21,791 nucleotides of DNA from CAYXVU01 sp964468725. GTDB taxonomy: Bacteria; Acidobacteriota; Blastocatellia; UBA7656. Below, piece after piece: positions 1 through 8,099 of this stretch. The translations under genes and the position numbers were made by a program. Location of the stretch: contig CAYXVU010000091.1 in NCBI GenBank assembly GCA_964468725.1, positions 1-21,791 on the forward strand. The letters run 5' to 3'. Each line of letters starts with the position of its first letter. The stretch's first letter is position 1. Below the pieces are notes generated by a model. That model had not been told where the DNA came from, ran no database searches, and saw nothing but the letters and a program-made list of their open reading frames with translations.

Positions 1-115
1 CGCGAATTTTTCCCGCATCCTTACCGATGCCTTCCGCCTCGCGGGCTTCAGAGGCCGTGAAATCAACCAGTGTTTCCAGATCGGTTAGGTTTGCTCGTCT
101 CACAACTGTACTCAT
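1..115 (-). CDS. GNAT-family N-acetyltransferase, N-terminal fragment
   Basis: Only the first 38 codons lie in the window; the gene runs off the left edge. The ATG at 113-115 (read on the minus strand) opens a peptide beginning MSTVVRRANLTDLETLVDF, followed by EAREAEGI. This resembles the start of GNAT acetyltransferases: a first beta strand with an R-x-A motif, an alpha-1 helix beginning T-D-L, then an acidic 'EAREAEG' stretch. The acetyl-CoA binding motif would lie outside the window, so the family call rests on the N-terminus alone and the substrate is unknown. The gene sits 110 bases downstream of the secreted peptidase on the same strand and may be the third gene of a peptide-utilisation operon. 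The upstream Shine-Dalgarno is weak (AGCAGG just before the start). Confidence 0.55.
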   Translation of the reverse strand, partial: MSTVVRRANLTDLETLVDFTASEAREAEGIGKDAGKIR

Positions 116-225
116 AGCCTGCTCTATCCTGTAAACAATCTAAAGCGATGCTGCGGCGATCCCCATAGCCGACGTGCATGGCATGTTCATATCTCCGTAC
201 GAGATGAGACCGTCGAAAGCGCAGA

Positions 226-2733
226 TCAGCGCGTTGCTGTCATGCCTTTTTTCAAATGAGTCTCGAATAATTTGAAGATGCGCTTGTATTCGTCTGCCCA
301 ACTTGTCGGCTCGACGAAGCCATGATCTTCGATGGGGTAAATGGCCGCTTCCCAATTCTCTTTGCGCAGTTCAATCAGGCGTTGTACCAGCCGCACCGTA
401 TCCTGAAAGTGCACGTTCACATCCACCATGCCATGACAGATCAGCAAACCGCCCTTTAATCCTTCGGCAAAGTAGATGGGCGATGATCGCGTATACGCCT
501 CCTTGTCTTTTTGTGGCGTGTTCAAAATGTTCGAAGTGTAGCCGTGATTGTAATGCGCCCAATCGGTGACCGGTCGGAGAGCTGCACCCGCTGCGAACAC
601 GTCCGGCTCGGTGAACATCGCCATCAAGGTAATGAATCCGCCATAGCTGCCGCCGTAGATGCCGATGCGTTTCGGATCAATGCCGTGCTCACTGACTAAC
701 CATTTCGCTGCATCCACATGGTCGCTCAGGTCTTTGCCGCCCATGTGGCGATAAATCCCTGTGCGCCAGTCGCGCCCGTATCCGGCTGAGGCGCGGTAAT
801 CAATGTCCAGCACCGTGTAGCCATTTTCCATCAGGAAATGGTGAAACATGTACTCGCGGAAATAGTTTGACCACCAGCGATGCACATTTTGCAAATAGCC
901 TGCGCCGTGTACGAAGATGACTGCCGGGCTGCCGCGCTTCGCTGTCGCCGGTTTATACAAGCGCGCATAGACGGTCGCGCCGTCGCGCGCTTGAAAGGTG
1001 ACAATCGGTGGGTCAATCCAGTTGTAAGTAGCGAAATCCGGCGCAGGGGATGACGTGACTTTGGTCATCGGCGCAGCCGGACGATTCTCTTGAATGAACA
1101 GCTCAGTCGGTTTGTTGCTGTACGAATAGAGAACCGCGAGGTGTTTGCCATCGGGCGAAATGACAGCTTGATGATTGCCTGCGACGGAAGTGATTTTTGT
1201 CCGCTCGCCGCCGTTGAGAGACAGGCGATAGAAGTGACGCTCCCCGGGGTGAACTTCGCTCGTGGTCAATTGAAAATGGGTTTTATCATCGGCTAAGCGC
1301 ACACCCGTTACTTCCCACTGACCGGAGGTCAATGCTTGGGGTTCGCCCCCTTCGAAAGCGATGGTGTAGAGGTGCGCGTAGCCGGTGCGTTCGGACTGAA
1401 AGTAGAGGCGTTGATTGTCCGGCATCCAGCCAAAGGTGAATGACCCCGGCCCGCCAATCCACGCGTCGTCATGATCGGTGAAGATAACGCGCGTTTTTGC
1501 CGTCGTCGGGTCGAGAGCCAGAATCCAACGGTCTTTGTTATCTGCTGAACGCGCCATCAGAGCCACTTTCGTGCCATCGTCCGACCACAGAGGTTGAAAG
1601 AGTTGTATCGACCGCTCACGGTTTTCTGCGGCACGCGCGCCTTGTTGAATTGCTGACTCGCCGACACCATTCGGCGGGTTATTGGCTGCCGACTCTGATT
1701 CGCTGATGGTTGCTGATCCGTCCGCTTTGTCATCGCTCGTTTGTCGCAGACCGTGTTCGACCCATTTCGATTCGCCGGTTTCGACGTTCAAAATCAGCAA
1801 TCGCGTGCGACCCTGTGCATCGCCGACTTTCGAGCGCGCATTGAGGTCTTCAGTGTAGGCCGATTCTGTAACGTAATTGGGAACGATAGAGTTCTTCGCG
1901 CCATCTGCCGGTTCGAATACGTTGGCGATGACATACTTCTCGTCGGGCGTCAGTTGCAGGTTGTTGACGCTTTGACGAGGGGCGAGCGAAAAGGGTTTGC
2001 GCTTGCTTTCGCGCTCGCGTTTCTTGTCATCAGCTTCGCGCTTTTCGGCGCGGCGTTTGATAATGTCGAGCAACTCGCGCTCCTCTTTTTTCAGATACTC
2101 CTGACTCTCTGTTGTGCGCGGCGATGGGGGTTGCGGTGCGCCCGCGCCTCCTGTGCGAATATCGGTGAATTGTTCGAGTGAGCCGCTATCGAGCGCCATC
2201 ACAAAAAGGTTATTGGCGCGTGCGAAGGCGATGCGGCGCGGGTCGCGTGTAAAGCGCGGATTGCTTTCGATCTCTGTCGTTTGGGTGATGCGTCGGCGAG
2301 TGCCTGCTTGGTTGTCATACATCACAATGTCGCCGTTTTCGGAGAGTAAGGTGTATTGCTTATCTTTCGACTGATCGCCTTGCAGCGGCGGCGTATTTTT
2401 CGCTTCCTCTTCGCTGAGTCTCTTCAACCCCGTGCCGTCGCGGTTGACCTGATAGGTATCGAAATCGGCATCGCGTGGATCGTTAGCTTGTTTCCACTGA
2501 AAGTAGATGCGTTGGCTGTCGCCCGACCAACGCACGGCGCGCGGTTCGTAACCGACCAACTCCGGGCCGCGCATGATGTTGTCAATCGTGAGATCGAATC
2601 TCTTTGCCGCAGGGGCGGTGGCTTTTGCTGGTTTCTGCTGCGCGAAGGTCAAGAGAGTTTGGCTGAAGGTGAGCGTGAGGACAACTGAAAAACCGATGAG
2701 CGAGCGGGTACGGTTAAGCGTGCGGAAAGTCAT
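226..2733 (-). CDS. Secreted S9-family (prolyl oligopeptidase/DPP4-like) serine peptidase
   Basis: 835 residues from the ATG at 2731-2733, chosen because GGAGG lies four bases upstream (2738-2742) and a signal peptide follows directly; an in-frame ATG at 2790 would put 19 extra residues before the signal. The first 31 residues are a basic n-region plus hydrophobic core ending LLTFA-QQ, so export is likely. Residues about 45-600 form the PD40-type beta-propeller gate. The C-terminal alpha/beta-hydrolase domain (about 610-835) carries the nucleophile in GGSYGG (Ser696), Asp771 in HGMVDVN and His804 in EDHGF, a complete triad. Family knowledge predicts release of di- or tripeptides from peptide N-termini. 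Two low-complexity inserts interrupt the propeller: a Lys/Glu/Arg-rich helix-like stretch (about 210-247) and a Ser/Ala/Asn-rich stretch (about 331-373). The peptide transporter gene lies 93 bases upstream on the same strand, which fits a joint role in peptide catabolism. Confidence 0.92.
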   Translation of the reverse strand: MTFRTLNRTRSLIGFSVVLTLTFSQTLLTFAQQKPAKATAPAAKRFDLTIDNIMRGPELVGYEPRAVRWSGDSQRIYFQWKQANDPRDADFDTYQVNRDGTGLKRLSEEEAKNTPPLQGDQSKDKQYTLLSENGDIVMYDNQAGTRRRITQTTEIESNPRFTRDPRRIAFARANNLFVMALDSGSLEQFTDIRTGGAGAPQPPSPRTTESQEYLKKEERELLDIIKRRAEKREADDKKRERESKRKPFSLAPRQSVNNLQLTPDEKYVIANVFEPADGAKNSIVPNYVTESAYTEDLNARSKVGDAQGRTRLLILNVETGESKWVEHGLRQTSDDKADGSATISESESAANNPPNGVGESAIQQGARAAENRERSIQLFQPLWSDDGTKVALMARSADNKDRWILALDPTTAKTRVIFTDHDDAWIGGPGSFTFGWMPDNQRLYFQSERTGYAHLYTIAFEGGEPQALTSGQWEVTGVRLADDKTHFQLTTSEVHPGERHFYRLSLNGGERTKITSVAGNHQAVISPDGKHLAVLYSYSNKPTELFIQENRPAAPMTKVTSSPAPDFATYNWIDPPIVTFQARDGATVYARLYKPATAKRGSPAVIFVHGAGYLQNVHRWWSNYFREYMFHHFLMENGYTVLDIDYRASAGYGRDWRTGIYRHMGGKDLSDHVDAAKWLVSEHGIDPKRIGIYGGSYGGFITLMAMFTEPDVFAAGAALRPVTDWAHYNHGYTSNILNTPQKDKEAYTRSSPIYFAEGLKGGLLICHGMVDVNVHFQDTVRLVQRLIELRKENWEAAIYPIEDHGFVEPTSWADEYKRIFKLFETHLKKGMTATR

Positions 2734-2737
2734 AGCG

Positions 2738-2742
2738 CCTCC
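2738..2742 (-). promoter_or_regulatory. Ribosome binding site deciding the S9 peptidase start
   Basis: GGAGG on the minus strand, four bases before the ATG at 2733. No comparable site precedes the upstream in-frame ATG at 2790, so the shorter product with the clean signal peptide is preferred. Confidence 0.6.
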
Positions 2743-2760
2743 AACGAACGGAAATGAAAA

Positions 2761-2800
2761 CGAGTGACTAATGATGTTCCGGGTCATCACTCGCCACTCG
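2761..2800. repeat. Inverted pair of seven-base repeats (CGAGTGA type) between two minus-strand genes
   Basis: The plus strand reads CGAGTGA CTAATGA at 2761-2774. The minus strand reads CGAGTGG CGAGTGA from 2800 down to 2787. The two sets are phased in sevens and point toward each other, so CGAGTG (2761-2766) can pair with CACTCG (2788-2793), with an inner ATGA/TCAT pairing. It lies between the peptide transporter stop and the peptidase start. It could form a hairpin in the intergenic mRNA, but there is no U-tract, so it does not look like an intrinsic terminator. Confidence 0.5.
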
Positions 2801-2826
2801 TTACAGATATTGGGTTCGGTGTCCGG

Positions 2827-4467
2827 TTAATTGATGCGCCCCATCATTCGGCGAACCGGGGAACTGATAGCTGCCAAAATGCCGCCCGCGACGATGGTCG
2901 CCAGCGCGACATAGGCGAAGAGTTTGACGACTGCACCCTCGGCGCTGGAATCAAAGAAGCCCGCCACGCGCCCGCCGAGATAGTTACCAATCGAAGTCGC
3001 CAGAAACCATACCCCCATCATTAAGCCGACCAGTTTGATCGGTGCGAGTTTGGTGATTGTGCTCAGTCCAACGGGGCTTAAACACAACTCGCCGATAGTA
3101 TGCAGTAAATAAACGACGATGAGCCACAGAGGGCTAAGGCGGTTGCCGGTTGCAATGCTTGCGCCGTAAGCGACGACAACAAAACCGAGACCGGCGAAGA
3201 CCAATCCCAGCGCGAACTTCATCGGACTGGACGGGAACTTGTTTTGTCGCCGAATCCAGATCGTTGAGAAGACCGGCGCTAGCAGAATGATGAAGACCGA
3301 GTTGACCGATTGGAACCAACTGGAAGGGAAGTCGTAGCCCAGTAAGTTATTGCGCGTCATCTCGTCAGCAAACAGTGTGAGACTCGACCCCGCTTGCTCA
3401 AAGGCCATCCAGAAGAGAATGGTGAAGACGAAGAGAATGGCAATCACACCCATGCGTTTCGCTTCACTGGTTGCGCGCTCATCCTCGCCTTGCGCTTTGA
3501 CTTCAGCGATGTACTTCACCGCCATGGCCAGCAAGGCGCTGATACAAGCCAGATAGACCAACGCAAAAGCATCTTCCAATTCCAAGCCGAAGGCGCTGCC
3601 TGCCAGATGCAATCCGGCGAGGATAGCTGCCAGCGCAAAGACCGCTATCGCAACTCCCCAAAAGATGTAGGAGAGGGTCTGTAAAAATTTGGCTTTCGGA
3701 TGAGCTGCGATCTGTGCCGCCCTCTCCGCTTTTTGTGGTGCACCGCCGCTGGCTTCACTGGCGGCTTGCTTGTCGGATTTGAGGCCGACGTTGCGTAAGC
3801 GATTGCTGCCAAGTACGTATTGCACGAGGCCGAGCGTCATGCCGACGCCCGCTGCGGCAAAACCCCAATGCCATGAACTTTGCGGCGAGATGCCCAGGTT
3901 GCTCAAAAAAACCTTGAATGAATCGCTCTGTGCCAGATAGCCACAAACGAGGGGCGAGAGAAAGGCGCCGAGGTTGATGCCCATATAAAAGATCGAGAAT
4001 CCGCCATCGCGGCGTGCATCGTTTTCGCCGTAGAGACCGCCGACCATCGTACTGATGTTAGGCTTGAGCAGTCCTGTGCCAAAAGCGATCAACACCAAGC
4101 CGAGAAAAAATGTTGCCTGCGAGGGGAACGCCATCGAAAAGTGGCCGAGCGCGATGATGATGCCGCCATAGAGAACTGATGTGCGCGCACCCAACAGATT
4201 GTCTGCGACCCAGCCTCCCGGTACACATAACAGATAGGCGGCGCCGGTATACATCCCATAAATGGCTGCCCCTTTGGCGTTGCCGAAATTGAGTCCTCCT
4301 TCGGCAGCCGACTTGGTCATATATAACATCAAAATGGCGCGCATGCCGTAATAACTGAAACGCTCCCACATCTCTGTGAAAAACAGCGTCATCAGTCCTC
4401 GCGGATGACCTCCCAGCCCAGAAGTATCCTGAGCCTTCTCCACATCAACAGCCGTTACCGTCTCCAT
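2827..4467 (-). CDS. Proton-dependent oligopeptide transporter, POT/PTR family
   Basis: 546 residues from the ATG at 4465-4467. GAGG lies about nine bases upstream, whereas the ORF's first ATG at 4560 adds a 31-residue tail that is unlike the family. The protein is an inner-membrane major-facilitator transporter with about 12-14 hydrophobic segments. The POT hallmark E-x-x-E-R is in the first helix (TEMWERFSYYG, Glu32-Glu35-Arg36), the residues known in the family for proton coupling. A PTR2-type loop GGWVADNLLGAR and the second signature FSIFYMGINLGAF are also present. Family function is proton-driven uptake of di- and tripeptides. It heads a minus-strand run with the S9 peptidase and a GNAT protein, and has its own promoter at 4591-4620, giving an untranslated leader of about 115 bases. 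Substrate range cannot be read from the sequence. Confidence 0.93.
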   Translation of the reverse strand: METVTAVDVEKAQDTSGLGGHPRGLMTLFFTEMWERFSYYGMRAILMLYMTKSAAEGGLNFGNAKGAAIYGMYTGAAYLLCVPGGWVADNLLGARTSVLYGGIIIALGHFSMAFPSQATFFLGLVLIAFGTGLLKPNISTMVGGLYGENDARRDGGFSIFYMGINLGAFLSPLVCGYLAQSDSFKVFLSNLGISPQSSWHWGFAAAGVGMTLGLVQYVLGSNRLRNVGLKSDKQAASEASGGAPQKAERAAQIAAHPKAKFLQTLSYIFWGVAIAVFALAAILAGLHLAGSAFGLELEDAFALVYLACISALLAMAVKYIAEVKAQGEDERATSEAKRMGVIAILFVFTILFWMAFEQAGSSLTLFADEMTRNNLLGYDFPSSWFQSVNSVFIILLAPVFSTIWIRRQNKFPSSPMKFALGLVFAGLGFVVVAYGASIATGNRLSPLWLIVVYLLHTIGELCLSPVGLSTITKLAPIKLVGLMMGVWFLATSIGNYLGGRVAGFFDSSAEGAVVKLFAYVALATIVAGGILAAISSPVRRMMGRIN

Positions 4468-4590
4468 AGTGTTTAACCTCACACTGAAATTTTGCAGGCA
4501 AGCAAACAGGTTCGCCTCTGACCCTCCCAGCCGTTCGCTGCGTGACTTTCGGGCTGTCATCGAACTTTCGAGGCAAATCGAAGCAATCGA

Positions 4591-4620
4591 ATTCTATTGC
4601 AGCTTTCGGCGATTCGTCAA
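4591..4620 (-). promoter_or_regulatory. Sigma70-type promoter for the peptide transporter operon
   Basis: On the minus strand a -35 box TTGACG (plus coordinates 4615-4620) is followed after 18 bases by a -10 box TAGAAT (4591-4596), five of six matches to consensus for each box. Transcription would start near 4584 and leave a leader of about 115 bases before the POT start codon. The boxes and spacing are identical to the divergent promoter at 4672-4701. Confidence 0.6.
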
Positions 4621-4671
4621 AATAGATGAGTCAATCTCGCTCTGCGTGGTCTATGCCTGCCCGCTGTCTCT

Positions 4672-4701
4672 TTGACGGACATGCCGGACGCGCCATAGAA
4701 T
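4672..4701 (+). promoter_or_regulatory. Sigma70-type promoter for the SLOG/beta-propeller gene pair
   Basis: TTGACG (4672-4677), an 18-base spacer, then TAGAAT (4696-4701), five of six matches to each consensus box. The predicted start is near 4708, about 40 bases before the ATG at 4747. The -35 boxes of the two divergent promoters are back to back, 51 bases apart. Confidence 0.62.
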
Positions 4702-4746
4702 GGCTCCGGCTGACCATCAAAGACAGCGGTAGAGGTGAGGTTACAG

Positions 4747-5274
4747 ATGCAGATTGAAAAGGTGATTTCAGGTGGGCAGACCGGCGCAGACCGCGCCGCT
4801 CTCGATGTCGCATTGGAAGCCAACCTCTGCACTGGAGGGTTTGTCCCCCACGGTAGACTAGCCGAAGACGGGCGCATCCCCGCGCAGTACGGTAATCTTC
4901 AGGAAACCGAATCCTCTGACCCGCGACACCGCACGCGCGCAAACGTTTTGGCAGCCGATGCAACCTTGATCTTTTCATACGGTGCGCCGATTGGCGGAAC
5001 CGCTTACACAGCCGCTTGCGCGGAGGAGTCAGGGAAGCCTTACCTGCTCATCAATCTTGGCGAACTGACAACGGAAGAAATCTTGATGCGGATACGCCGT
5101 TGGCTGGAACCGTTGCCGGGAGGAACCATAAACGTCGCCGGGGCGCGCCATTCCGAAGACCCTAACCTCTATACGCAGGTCGCAGAAATTTTGCGTCGTC
5201 TGCTCAAACAGGGGAAGGTCAACGCCAACCGCTCAGCCGCGCATCGAACCCATTGCCAGCCAACGGACGAATGA
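4747..5274 (+). CDS. YpsA/SLOG-fold protein, 'putative molybdenum carrier' family
   Basis: 175 residues. I take the ATG at 4747, with a GGTGAGG Shine-Dalgarno just upstream; the ORF could also start at GTG 4735, but that codon lies inside the Shine-Dalgarno. The N-terminus SGGQTGADRAALDVAL is the glycine-rich nucleotide-binding motif of the SLOG/YpsA superfamily. It is followed by AEDGRIPAQYG, RTRANV, the strand ADATLIFSYG and the loop PIGGTAYTAACAEESGKP, all in the order expected for cpYpsA-like proteins. The annotation 'molybdenum carrier' comes from fold similarity; a nucleotide or nucleotide-derivative ligand is as likely, and neither is shown by the sequence. It is cytoplasmic, with no signal or membrane segment. 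The next gene starts three bases after its stop, so the two are almost certainly co-transcribed. Confidence 0.85.
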   Translation: MQIEKVISGGQTGADRAALDVALEANLCTGGFVPHGRLAEDGRIPAQYGNLQETESSDPRHRTRANVLAADATLIFSYGAPIGGTAYTAACAEESGKPYLLINLGELTTEEILMRIRRWLEPLPGGTINVAGARHSEDPNLYTQVAEILRRLLKQGKVNANRSAAHRTHCQPTDE

Positions 5275-5277
5275 GCC

Positions 5278-6483
5278 ATGCCGCACAATTGCACAGCTAT
5301 ACCGATGATTGCCACTCTTTTTCTTTTCCTGCTGATGACGCAAAGCCACCCGGCTAGGCAATCGAATGCGCCCGCGCCTTTGAAACAGACGGCGCAGTCC
5401 GATACCGCCCACTCATCATTGGAAGGTGCGACTTCCACATCGCCTCTTGCATTGCCCTTCAAAAAAGTATGGGAGTTCCTGACCGACGGCGCGACAAGCT
5501 TCCGCCCGTTGCTCGATCAAGAACGTATCTATGTGGCGTTGACCGGCGGGCGGGTTATCGCTCTGGAACGAAAATCCGGCGCGTTGGTTTGGACCAGCGA
5601 GTTGGGCGGCCAACTCACTGCTGCGGTTGCGGCGGATGAAAAGGCGCTGTACGTCGCAACGCGCAAAGTTGCCGAAGAGGGAAGCGCAACGGGCGGCGTG
5701 TTGCGGGCACTCGATAAAGCGACGGGGCTGACATTATGGGCGCGCGATTGGGCGCAGCCCTTCGCTTCTGCGCTGACTGTGACAGATGGGCGACTGTACG
5801 CCGGGAGCGAAGACGGCGGGTTTTATGCGATGGCGACGACAGACGGCGAAACGCTTTGGCGAGTGGCTACGCAAGATGTCGTGCGCAGCGTGCCGCTCAT
5901 CACCGGTTCAACCATCTATTTTGGCAGTAACGATGGCAGCCTGCGCGGCGTTGAGCCAACGACCGGAAAAGAGGTTTTGAAGTTTCAAACCGCAGGCAAA
6001 GTGATCGGGCAACCGGCTCTCGCGGGCTACCTTTTATATTTCGGGTCTGCCGATGGATGGGTCTATGCCGTAGATGTGCGAACCTGTCGCTTGCACTGGA
6101 AGAGTCGCACAGGCGCAGCCATTGAAGCCGGTGTGGTGGTCACGCAAGGCCGGTTGCTGGTCGCCTCGCTCGATAACTTCGTCTATGCGCTCAGACTCTC
6201 TACCGGAGACCGTCAGTGGAAACGCCGCTTTATCAACCGTATCAATGCAACACCCTTGATCGAAGGCGATGCGGTATTGATCGCCCCGATGTTTAGCAAT
6301 CAGGTCTTCGTCTTATTGATCGCCGATGGTCGCCCAGTGAATTATTACGACTTAGAGAAAGGGTATGAGATAACGGCTGCCCCTGTCTTCACAGGCGACG
6401 GGTTGGTGGTGGCAACGGATAAGGGATTGATTTTCGCGGTCGCTTCGCCGGGTGAGGCAGTTCCGGCGACCGCGAAAAAGTGA
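5278..6483 (+). CDS. Exported PQQ-like (BamB-type) beta-propeller protein
   Basis: 401 residues. The N-terminus contains a hydrophobic stretch (IATLFLFLLMTQSHPA, about residues 11-26) that looks like a signal peptide. The Met at residue 10 is an alternative start, but neither has a strong Shine-Dalgarno, and coupling to the upstream stop three bases away favours 5278. After a short low-complexity linker, residues about 65-395 contain at least six repeats of the PQQ/quinoprotein blade pattern: ALERKSGALVW, ALDKATGLTLW, AMATTDGETLW, GVEPTTGKEVL, AVDVRTCRLHW and ALRLSTGDRQW. These fold as a beta-propeller. No enzyme residues for alcohol or glucose dehydrogenase activity are evident, so a BamB-like scaffold or sensor role is more likely than a PQQ enzyme. 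It is the second gene of a two-gene unit with the SLOG protein; the functional link is unknown. Confidence 0.85.
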   Translation: MPHNCTAIPMIATLFLFLLMTQSHPARQSNAPAPLKQTAQSDTAHSSLEGATSTSPLALPFKKVWEFLTDGATSFRPLLDQERIYVALTGGRVIALERKSGALVWTSELGGQLTAAVAADEKALYVATRKVAEEGSATGGVLRALDKATGLTLWARDWAQPFASALTVTDGRLYAGSEDGGFYAMATTDGETLWRVATQDVVRSVPLITGSTIYFGSNDGSLRGVEPTTGKEVLKFQTAGKVIGQPALAGYLLYFGSADGWVYAVDVRTCRLHWKSRTGAAIEAGVVVTQGRLLVASLDNFVYALRLSTGDRQWKRRFINRINATPLIEGDAVLIAPMFSNQVFVLLIADGRPVNYYDLEKGYEITAAPVFTGDGLVVATDKGLIFAVASPGEAVPATAKK

Positions 6484-6879
6484 TGGGGGGGGAAGCGGGC
6501 TACAGTTGAGCGCGACAGAGAGACCAGGAGCATAGTCATTCTCTATGAAAGCGGAAAGGGGCTTGGGAGGCTGCACTCGCAGCAACCCGCTTCCGGGGCA
6601 ATTTGAGGGGCGGGGCTACCTTCTTTGCTCAGGGCATTGACGGGCAATCAGCGACAGAATAAATAGATTCCATGATTGCTTCGCGGCTTCGATAAGGGAT
6701 AGATAATCAACTCGCGTGCCAATCAAGGCACTCACGCGCCGCCGAAATCTATCCTTTGTTGATGCGTAAATTAGGCGATTTTCGAGGGAAATCGCACAAA
6801 TTTGCCTTTTGTGAAGGTGAACGAATTCCGTCACGGGGTTCCGTTAAAGTGACTGAATCGGTACTTCTTCTGCTCGCCA
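6484..6879. other. Gene-free convergent intergenic region of about 400 bases
   Basis: This lies between the stop of the plus-strand propeller gene and the stop of the minus-strand aminotransferase. I see no convincing gene; a 72-codon minus-strand frame at 6616-6834 lacks a recognisable domain or ribosome binding site. There are several small hairpins: GCTGC/GCAGC at 6570-6583 inside an AAGCGG/CCGCTT pairing (6549-6592), GTGCC/GGCAC at 6716-6731, and GCGATTT/AAATCGC at 6775-6795 followed by CACAAA/TTTGTG at 6795-6813. None ends in a clear T-run, so termination may be Rho-dependent or the structures may serve both strands. Confidence 0.5.
6775..6795. repeat. Seven-base-pair perfect hairpin GCGATTT/AAATCGC
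   Basis: The arms at 6775-6781 and 6789-6795 are perfectly complementary with a seven-base loop. The hairpin sits about 85 bases beyond the aminotransferase stop on the minus strand and about 290 beyond the propeller stop on the plus strand. It could contribute to transcription termination, but there is no adjacent T-tract. Confidence 0.3.
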
Positions 6880-8082
6880 TCAGCTTAGTTGAGCGTGGCG
6901 CACGGTGCGGCAGAGCAATTCGATGCCTTCGTAAATTTTCTCGACGCTCTCTTTTGAGTAAGCAAGCCTTAACGTGTTTCGACCACTGCCATCAATGTAA
7001 AAGGGTTGGCAGGGAACATACATCACTCCACGTTCGATGGCCTCTTCGAGTAAGGCGGTCGCATCAAGGTTCGGAGCAACCTCCATCACAATGAAGAAGC
7101 CGCCCAACGGGCGCGTCCATCTTGTTCCCTCGGGCGCGTGTTGGCTTAACGCTTCGAGCATCGCGCGACAACGCACTTCATAGAAGTTTCGAATTTTGGG
7201 AATTTGCTGTTCGACCACCCCGTTGCTCACGGCGTCCGCAACGATATATTGATCCAGCACACTCGATGATAAGTCTGCGCCCTCCTTGGCAACTTCCAAC
7301 TGATCAATCAATTCAGCGGGCGCACTGATCCACGCAGTTCGCAAACCGGGCGCGAGCACTTTGGAAAAACTACTCAAGTAGATTACGCGTGCAGGATTGA
7401 GCGCCACCAGTGGCAAGGGGCGATTGTCATCGCGGAACGAGAGTTCATAGTACGGGTCGTCTTCGATAATTAGCAGATCGAACTCTTCGGCAACGGCTAG
7501 CAGGTCTTCGCGCCGCTGCTGGCTAATAGTCACGCCCGAAGGGTTTTGAAAATTTGGAATCGTATAGATGACGCGCACGCGTCGGCCTTCGCTCTGCACG
7601 CGGCGCACGGCTTCGCGCAGCGCCAGGGGATCGAGTCCGTGTTCATCTTGGGGCACGCCGACAAATTGGGCTCCGGCATTGTGCAGAGCGATCAACCCCC
7701 CGATGTAGCTCGGCAACTCGACGATTGCCACATCGCCTGCATCAAGCAGCACGCGCGATACCAGATCGAGGCCTTGTTGCGAGCCGGTCGTGAGCAGTAC
7801 TTGCGAGGGATCGGCGTTGGCGAGGCCGCGCTTGTGCATGATGGCGGCGATCTGCTCCAGCAGTTTGCCGTAGCCGCGAGTCGGACCATATTGCAAGGCT
7901 GTCGCTCCCGTATCTTGAATCACACGGGCGGCGATCTGTGCGAGTTCGGCTTGGGGAAAGGTTTCGGCGCTCGGCGCACCGGCAGCAAAGGAGATCAGGT
8001 TTCCTTTAAGCGCCAGCCGGGTGAGCCGACGAATCGGATTGGCCCTGAGGGTGCGGGCGAAATGGGAGGTCTGAATTGGCAT
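6880..8082 (-). CDS. PLP-dependent aminotransferase, class I/II (2-aminoadipate/MocR-type fold)
   Basis: 400 residues from the ATG at 8080-8082; a TTG two codons upstream is possible but less likely. Fold-type I aminotransferase features appear in order: the N-terminal ISFAAGAPSAETFP, the cofactor-phosphate loop TGSQQGLDLV, the IPNFQNPSG substrate-carboxylate motif, LIIEDDPYYEL with the pyridine-nitrogen Asp, and the Schiff-base lysine in SSFSKVLAPGLR (Lys241). A C-terminal Arg in NTLRLAYS would bind the alpha-carboxylate. Length and motifs match the LysN/2-aminoadipate aminotransferase and the catalytic half of MocR regulators, but no DNA-binding domain is present, so it is an enzyme. The amino donor and acceptor cannot be fixed from sequence. 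It lies 111 bases downstream of the DUF1573 lipoprotein gene; a hairpin in that gap suggests it may be transcribed separately. Confidence 0.9.
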   Translation of the reverse strand: MPIQTSHFARTLRANPIRRLTRLALKGNLISFAAGAPSAETFPQAELAQIAARVIQDTGATALQYGPTRGYGKLLEQIAAIMHKRGLANADPSQVLLTTGSQQGLDLVSRVLLDAGDVAIVELPSYIGGLIALHNAGAQFVGVPQDEHGLDPLALREAVRRVQSEGRRVRVIYTIPNFQNPSGVTISQQRREDLLAVAEEFDLLIIEDDPYYELSFRDDNRPLPLVALNPARVIYLSSFSKVLAPGLRTAWISAPAELIDQLEVAKEGADLSSSVLDQYIVADAVSNGVVEQQIPKIRNFYEVRCRAMLEALSQHAPEGTRWTRPLGGFFIVMEVAPNLDATALLEEAIERGVMYVPCQPFYIDGSGRNTLRLAYSKESVEKIYEGIELLCRTVRHAQLS

Positions 8083-8099
8083 ACTCAATTTAGGCTTTA

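Noticed and set aside
191..205. Small hairpin ATCTC/GAGAT between the peptidase and GNAT genes
   Set aside because: Five base pairs and no T-run; too weak to call a terminator.
4735..4746. GTG start for the SLOG gene twelve bases upstream
   Set aside because: The GTG falls within the likely Shine-Dalgarno of the ATG at 4747, so the ATG is preferred.
6616..6834. Minus-strand 72-codon frame in the gene-free region
   Set aside because: No domain, no ribosome binding site and no sign of coding bias; left as non-coding.
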